Shown here: in pieces, positions 6,489 to 8,412 of the stretch
Layout of the letters: each line of letters opens with the position of its first letter
How positions within the stretch are numbered: position 1 is the stretch's first letter
Source: CF-161 sp035259145
Lineage (GTDB): Bacteria; Chloroflexota; Dormibacteria; Dormibacterales; Dormibacteraceae
Assembly: GCA_035259145.1 (NCBI GenBank)
Contig: DATFWQ010000063.1
Location: 1 to 8,412, forward strand
DNA: 8,412 bases
Direction of reading: 5' to 3'
The notes under the pieces: model-generated
Seen by the model: only the letters and a program-made list of their open reading frames with translations
What the model was told of the DNA's origin: nothing
Databases searched by the model: none
Position numbers and translations under genes: made by a program

Positions 6489-7271
6489 CTACAGGGGCGG
6501 CGTGAAGCGTCCGTCCACCGCGGTCCAGCCCCCATCGACGAAGAGGCAGGTGCCGGTAACGAAGCTGGCGGCGTCGGAGACCAGGAAGACGACAGCTCCA
6601 GCGATCTCCGACGGCTGCGCCCACCGGCGAATCGCCCCCTTCTCAGCGTACGCACGGTACCACTCGGGATGGTCTTTGATCTGGCGCGTGAGCGGAGTCT
6701 CGACCACCCCTGGGGCGACCGCATTCACGCGGACGCCGCGGTCACCCAGCTCCGCAGCCAGCGTGCTGGCGAGGAGCACGACGCCGGCCTTGGTGGCCGC
6801 GTAGACGGACTGGCCTGGCTCGACCATCCGACCCCGGATGCTCGACATCACGACGATGCTGCCCCGCCCTCGCTCCGCCATGCCGCGCCCGAACTCCCGC
6901 ATTACACGAAACGTGCCCTTGAGGTTGAGGTCTACGACGCGAGCGAAGGCGTCGTCGTCGATGTCGAACAGCGGCCTGCGGACGTTGATGCCGGGCGTGA
7001 TCACAAGGGCGTCGGGTGCTGTTACACGAACCCGCGCAGCATCCACGCTGGCGGGTGAAGTGACGTCGAAGTCCAGCGCCTCGGCGGACGCTCCTTCGCT
7101 GCTGATCGCGTCGGCGGTCCGGGTCGCACCTTGCGTGTTCAAGTCCGCGCAGATGACGTGGGCCCCGAAGGCGGCGAGCGCGTGGGCGCACGCCTCGCCG
7201 ATGCCGCTGGCCGCTCCCACGACCAGGGCGACGCGGCCGTCGAGGTTGAAGAGGTTACGGTACTCCTTCAT
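6489..7271 (-). CDS. Classical SDR-family NAD(P)-dependent oxidoreductase
   Basis: Cytosolic Rossmann-fold dehydrogenase/reductase, 260 aa, the usual classical SDR length. Landmarks in this numbering are the dinucleotide motif GAASGIG at 19-25, acidic D43 at the end of the second strand (favours NAD(H) over NADP(H)), and the catalytic tetrad N116, S144, Y157, K161 (YAATK). The NAVAPGVVETP segment at 183-193 and the C-terminal SDAASFVTGTCLFVDGGW segment near 232-249 are also typical. The motif usually written NNAG reads ITPG here (about 91-94), a modest deviation. ATG 7271 is preferred: MKEYRNLFNLDGRVALV is a typical SDR N-terminus and it begins 11 nt after the upstream stop. A GTG at 7313 is also in frame but adds 14 residues overlapping the upstream gene. 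Probably co-transcribed with the membrane protein before it. The substrate is unknown; the family covers sugar, polyol, steroid and 3-oxoacyl substrates. Confidence 0.94.
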   Translation of the reverse strand: MKEYRNLFNLDGRVALVVGAASGIGEACAHALAAFGAHVICADLNTQGATRTADAISSEGASAEALDFDVTSPASVDAARVRVTAPDALVITPGINVRRPLFDIDDDAFARVVDLNLKGTFRVMREFGRGMAERGRGSIVVMSSIRGRMVEPGQSVYAATKAGVVLLASTLAAELGDRGVRVNAVAPGVVETPLTRQIKDHPEWYRAYAEKGAIRRWAQPSEIAGAVVFLVSDAASFVTGTCLFVDGGWTAVDGRFTPPL

Positions 7272-7282
7272 CGCGGGCCAGC

Positions 7283-7981
7283 CTAGCTCGGCTTCTCGGC
7301 GGCCACCCGCCACCTCTGAGCGCTTGACAGTACCGCGTCCAGCTCTTCGACGGCCATGCCGGTGATCTCGTGGATCACCCGGGATCCAGGGTAGTAGGTC
7401 AGGGTCACCGAGAGCCGGTACGGCCTGCCCGGCGCAAGACCCGCCAGGCGCAGTCGCATCGGCGCCAGAGCCTGACTGCTACCGGTCAACCACAACCACC
7501 GGCCCTGCTCATTCCGAAGGCGGAGGGCCCAGCCGCCTTCCCGCGACGTGATCAGGCCGCGGACGGTCCCCTTGCAGGGGATCGGATACCCCATCCGGTC
7601 ACGCAGTGCTCGCCGCACGACTATCCGCGAGTACAGCCAGATCGCGACAGCGATCAGGGCCAGCAGGCCTGCCACTACGTACGCTCCGAATGACACAGCA
7701 CGAATGGGAGCGGTTGTTCCGGCGGGCGGTGGAGGGGCCGCCGCCAGCCCGTTGCCGAGCACGCCCAGGCACGCGGCGGCTCCGGCCCACAGGACGATCC
7801 ACCGGAGGCGTTTGAACAGCAGCCGCTGCAGTTCACCGTCGCCGACGCCCGCCAGGCAGAGGCCCATGCGCGCCGCTATCCATAAGGGGTATCGCGTGAG
7901 GTTGGTGCGCAGCAATCGCTGAAGTCCCGGCTCAGCCGCCGCGCTCCGAGAGGCCGACCTTCCGCAGGGTGCCAGGGTCAT
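7283..7981 (-). CDS. Unrecognised two-helix membrane protein
   Basis: I do not recognise this family. With the ATG at 7981 it is 232 aa. An Arg-rich N-terminal stretch contains a loosely repeated LQRLL motif (residues 20-24 and 51-55). A first hydrophobic helix at about 61-81 begins with WIVLW. A short Ala/Pro-rich loop follows, then a second helix at about 96-120 and a basic segment RRALRDR. The last third (about 132-212) looks soluble and beta-rich: alternating hydrophobic residues, Gly/Arg turns, a WALRLRNEQGRWLWLTG stretch and a YRLSVTLTYYPGSRVIHEITGM stretch. Both ends of the helical hairpin probably face the same side. The start is uncertain: GTG 8050 and GTGs inside that extension are in frame, as is ATG 7867. 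ATG 7981 has a weak AGGT 8 nt upstream. The stop lies 11 nt before the SDR ATG, which suggests one transcript and possibly linked function. It is probably a real gene because the frame is open, helices are well formed and it is tightly spaced. Confidence 0.7.
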   Translation of the reverse strand: MTLAPCGRSASRSAAAEPGLQRLLRTNLTRYPLWIAARMGLCLAGVGDGELQRLLFKRLRWIVLWAGAAACLGVLGNGLAAAPPPPAGTTAPIRAVSFGAYVVAGLLALIAVAIWLYSRIVVRRALRDRMGYPIPCKGTVRGLITSREGGWALRLRNEQGRWLWLTGSSQALAPMRLRLAGLAPGRPYRLSVTLTYYPGSRVIHEITGMAVEELDAVLSSAQRWRVAAEKPS

Positions 7982-8189
7982 CGGGGTGACCTGGCGGCTC
8001 ACGGGACACGGGCTCACGCAGCTGCTGCCACCGCTCTGGTGACGCCGCACTCGGCAGCGGCCCGATCGGTAATCCGTGGCGCCGGTTCTGCCGCGTCGAT
8101 CGACCGTTCAAGGGCACCACATGAGTCAGTCTAGGAGGCGGTTGACGAATGGCGCTGAGGGATCGGGGGGCGCCACCCACCCCTGACGG

Positions 8190-8203
8190 GCCGGGTACCC
8201 GGC
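8190..8203. repeat. 14-bp perfect palindrome GCCGGGTACCCGGC
   Basis: Every base pairs with its mirror partner. It lies 67 bp after the ferrochelatase-type stop and more than 200 bp before the membrane-protein start. As RNA it would give only a 5-bp stem with a GUAC loop and no T-run, so a regulator-binding dyad or a chance GC-rich palindrome is more likely than a terminator. Confidence 0.35.
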
Positions 8204-8233
8204 TGTGATCCGAATGCGACCGCCGGCCGTCGA

Positions 8234-8248
8234 CTCGGGGTCCCCGCG
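8234..8248. repeat. 15-bp element CTCGGGGTCCCCGCG, copy 2
   Basis: Identical to 6307-6321 and in the same orientation, with the same central CGGGG-T-CCCCG dyad. It lies 22-36 bp past the ferrochelatase-type stop codon. Unlike copy 1, it is not followed by the long inverted repeat. Confidence 0.35.
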
Positions 8249-8269
8249 CATCCATCGGTGCATCCGCTC

Positions 8270-8412
8270 CTAGGAATGCTCCTCCCTTCGCACGACCTCG
8301 GCGAGCGCCCGAATGAACACCGGTGAGACATTCGGGAGGTCGATGCGATGGAAGCGCAGCCCGGCCTCCTCCGCCTCCCGCCGCGCGGCCACGTCGATGT
8401 CGTAGAGGATCT
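8270..8412 (-). CDS. hemH: Ferrochelatase-type protein (HemH), C-terminal 46 residues only
   Basis: A reading frame enters from the right edge on the minus strand and ends at TAG (8272 to 8270). Its 46 residues begin ILYDIDVAARREAEEAGL and continue with LPNVSPVFIRALAEVVR. This matches the C-terminal pattern of ferrochelatases: the (E)TL-Y-x-I/L-D-x-E/A-A segment just after the active-site His/Glu region, then L-N-x-S-P-x-F-I-x-A-L-A before the C-terminus. Ferrochelatases insert iron into a porphyrin: protoporphyrin IX in the classical pathway, coproporphyrin III in the Gram-positive-type pathway. The fragment cannot distinguish these, and the catalytic residues lie outside the window. It has no start codon inside the window because it is cut. 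Orientation is the same as the membrane-protein/SDR unit, but about 290 bp separates them. The call rests on a short conserved tail. Confidence 0.75.
   Translation of the reverse strand, partial: ILYDIDVAARREAEEAGLRFHRIDLPNVSPVFIRALAEVVRREEHS

Larger units (their letters stand above)
7982..8269. other. Non-coding stretch between the ferrochelatase-type gene and the membrane-protein gene
   Basis: No convincing gene is seen on either strand; open frames here have a low-complexity Arg/Pro/Gly make-up typical of shadow frames. If the membrane protein starts at GTG 8050 the left part becomes coding. The stretch contains a 14-bp palindrome (8190-8203), a 15-bp element shared with the importer upstream region (8234-8248), a 10-bp palindrome GTCGATCGAC (8095-8104) and a 6-bp direct repeat GCATCC (8248-8253 and 8260-8265). 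It should hold the 3' end of the ferrochelatase-type transcript and the promoter of the membrane-protein/SDR unit, but I cannot place a confident promoter. TAGACT on the minus strand (8133 to 8128) is the best -10-like hexamer, with no good -35. Confidence 0.5.

Noticed and set aside
6142..6624. 160-codon minus-strand frame running through the non-coding stretch upstream of the importer
   Set aside because: It overlaps both the SDR 3' end and the binding-protein 5' end in a wrong frame and its composition (Arg/Pro/Ser) is not protein-like.
8149..8208. 19-codon plus-strand ORF preceded by AGGAGG (8133-8138, 10 nt before the ATG)
   Set aside because: The ribosome-site match is good, but the peptide is Pro/Gly/Arg-rich, has no visible function, ends across the 14-bp palindrome, and nothing on the plus strand follows that it could lead. 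One AGGAGG by chance in GC-rich DNA is not enough.
1..8412. Mobile element, CRISPR, tRNA/rRNA or defence system
   Set aside because: No transposase or integrase motifs, no regular repeat-spacer pattern, no cloverleaf with a T-loop, and all recognised genes are metabolic or transport genes with similar base composition.

Overview
The window comes from a GC-rich bacterium (roughly two thirds G+C by eye, with strong G/C preference at third codon positions and several GTG starts). Nothing in it fixes the phylum. A high-GC Actinomycetota- or Chloroflexota-like genome would fit, including the lipoprotein-anchored peptide-binding protein, but that is inference. I see no tRNA, rRNA, CRISPR array, insertion sequence or phage gene.

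Layout from left to right: (1) a plus-strand M20-family zinc metallopeptidase/deacylase, probably cut at its N-terminus by the window edge; (2) a complete minus-strand peptide-type ABC importer operon, read right to left as substrate-binding lipoprotein, DppB-type permease, DppC-type permease, DppD-type ATPase, DppF-type ATPase. B/C and D/F overlap by 4 bp (GTGA and ATGA), C and D are separated by 46 bp, and a GC-rich hairpin lies between the binding-protein gene and the first permease gene; (3) a 267-bp non-coding stretch that should hold the importer's promoter and contains two dyad elements; (4) a minus-strand two-gene unit, an unrecognised two-helix membrane protein followed 11 bp later by a classical SDR oxidoreductase; (5) an intergenic stretch of about 290 bp with a 14-bp perfect palindrome and a second copy of a 15-bp element also found upstream of the importer; (6) the last 46 codons of a ferrochelatase-type gene on the minus strand, entering from the right edge.

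The importer would bring oligo- or dipeptides (or related small ligands) across the membrane using ATP. The M20 enzyme next to it is a plausible downstream hydrolase for imported peptides or N-acyl amino acids. It is convergent with the operon, and the two coding regions overlap tail to tail by 64 bp, so there is no free terminator space between them. The SDR/membrane-protein pair and the ferrochelatase look like separate transcription units with no provable link to the importer.

I did not find a convincing new biological system. The items most worth checking are the unrecognised membrane protein coupled to the SDR, the 15-bp element shared by the two intergenic regions, the hairpin and Shine-Dalgarno arrangement before the first permease gene, and the M20/ATPase tail overlap.
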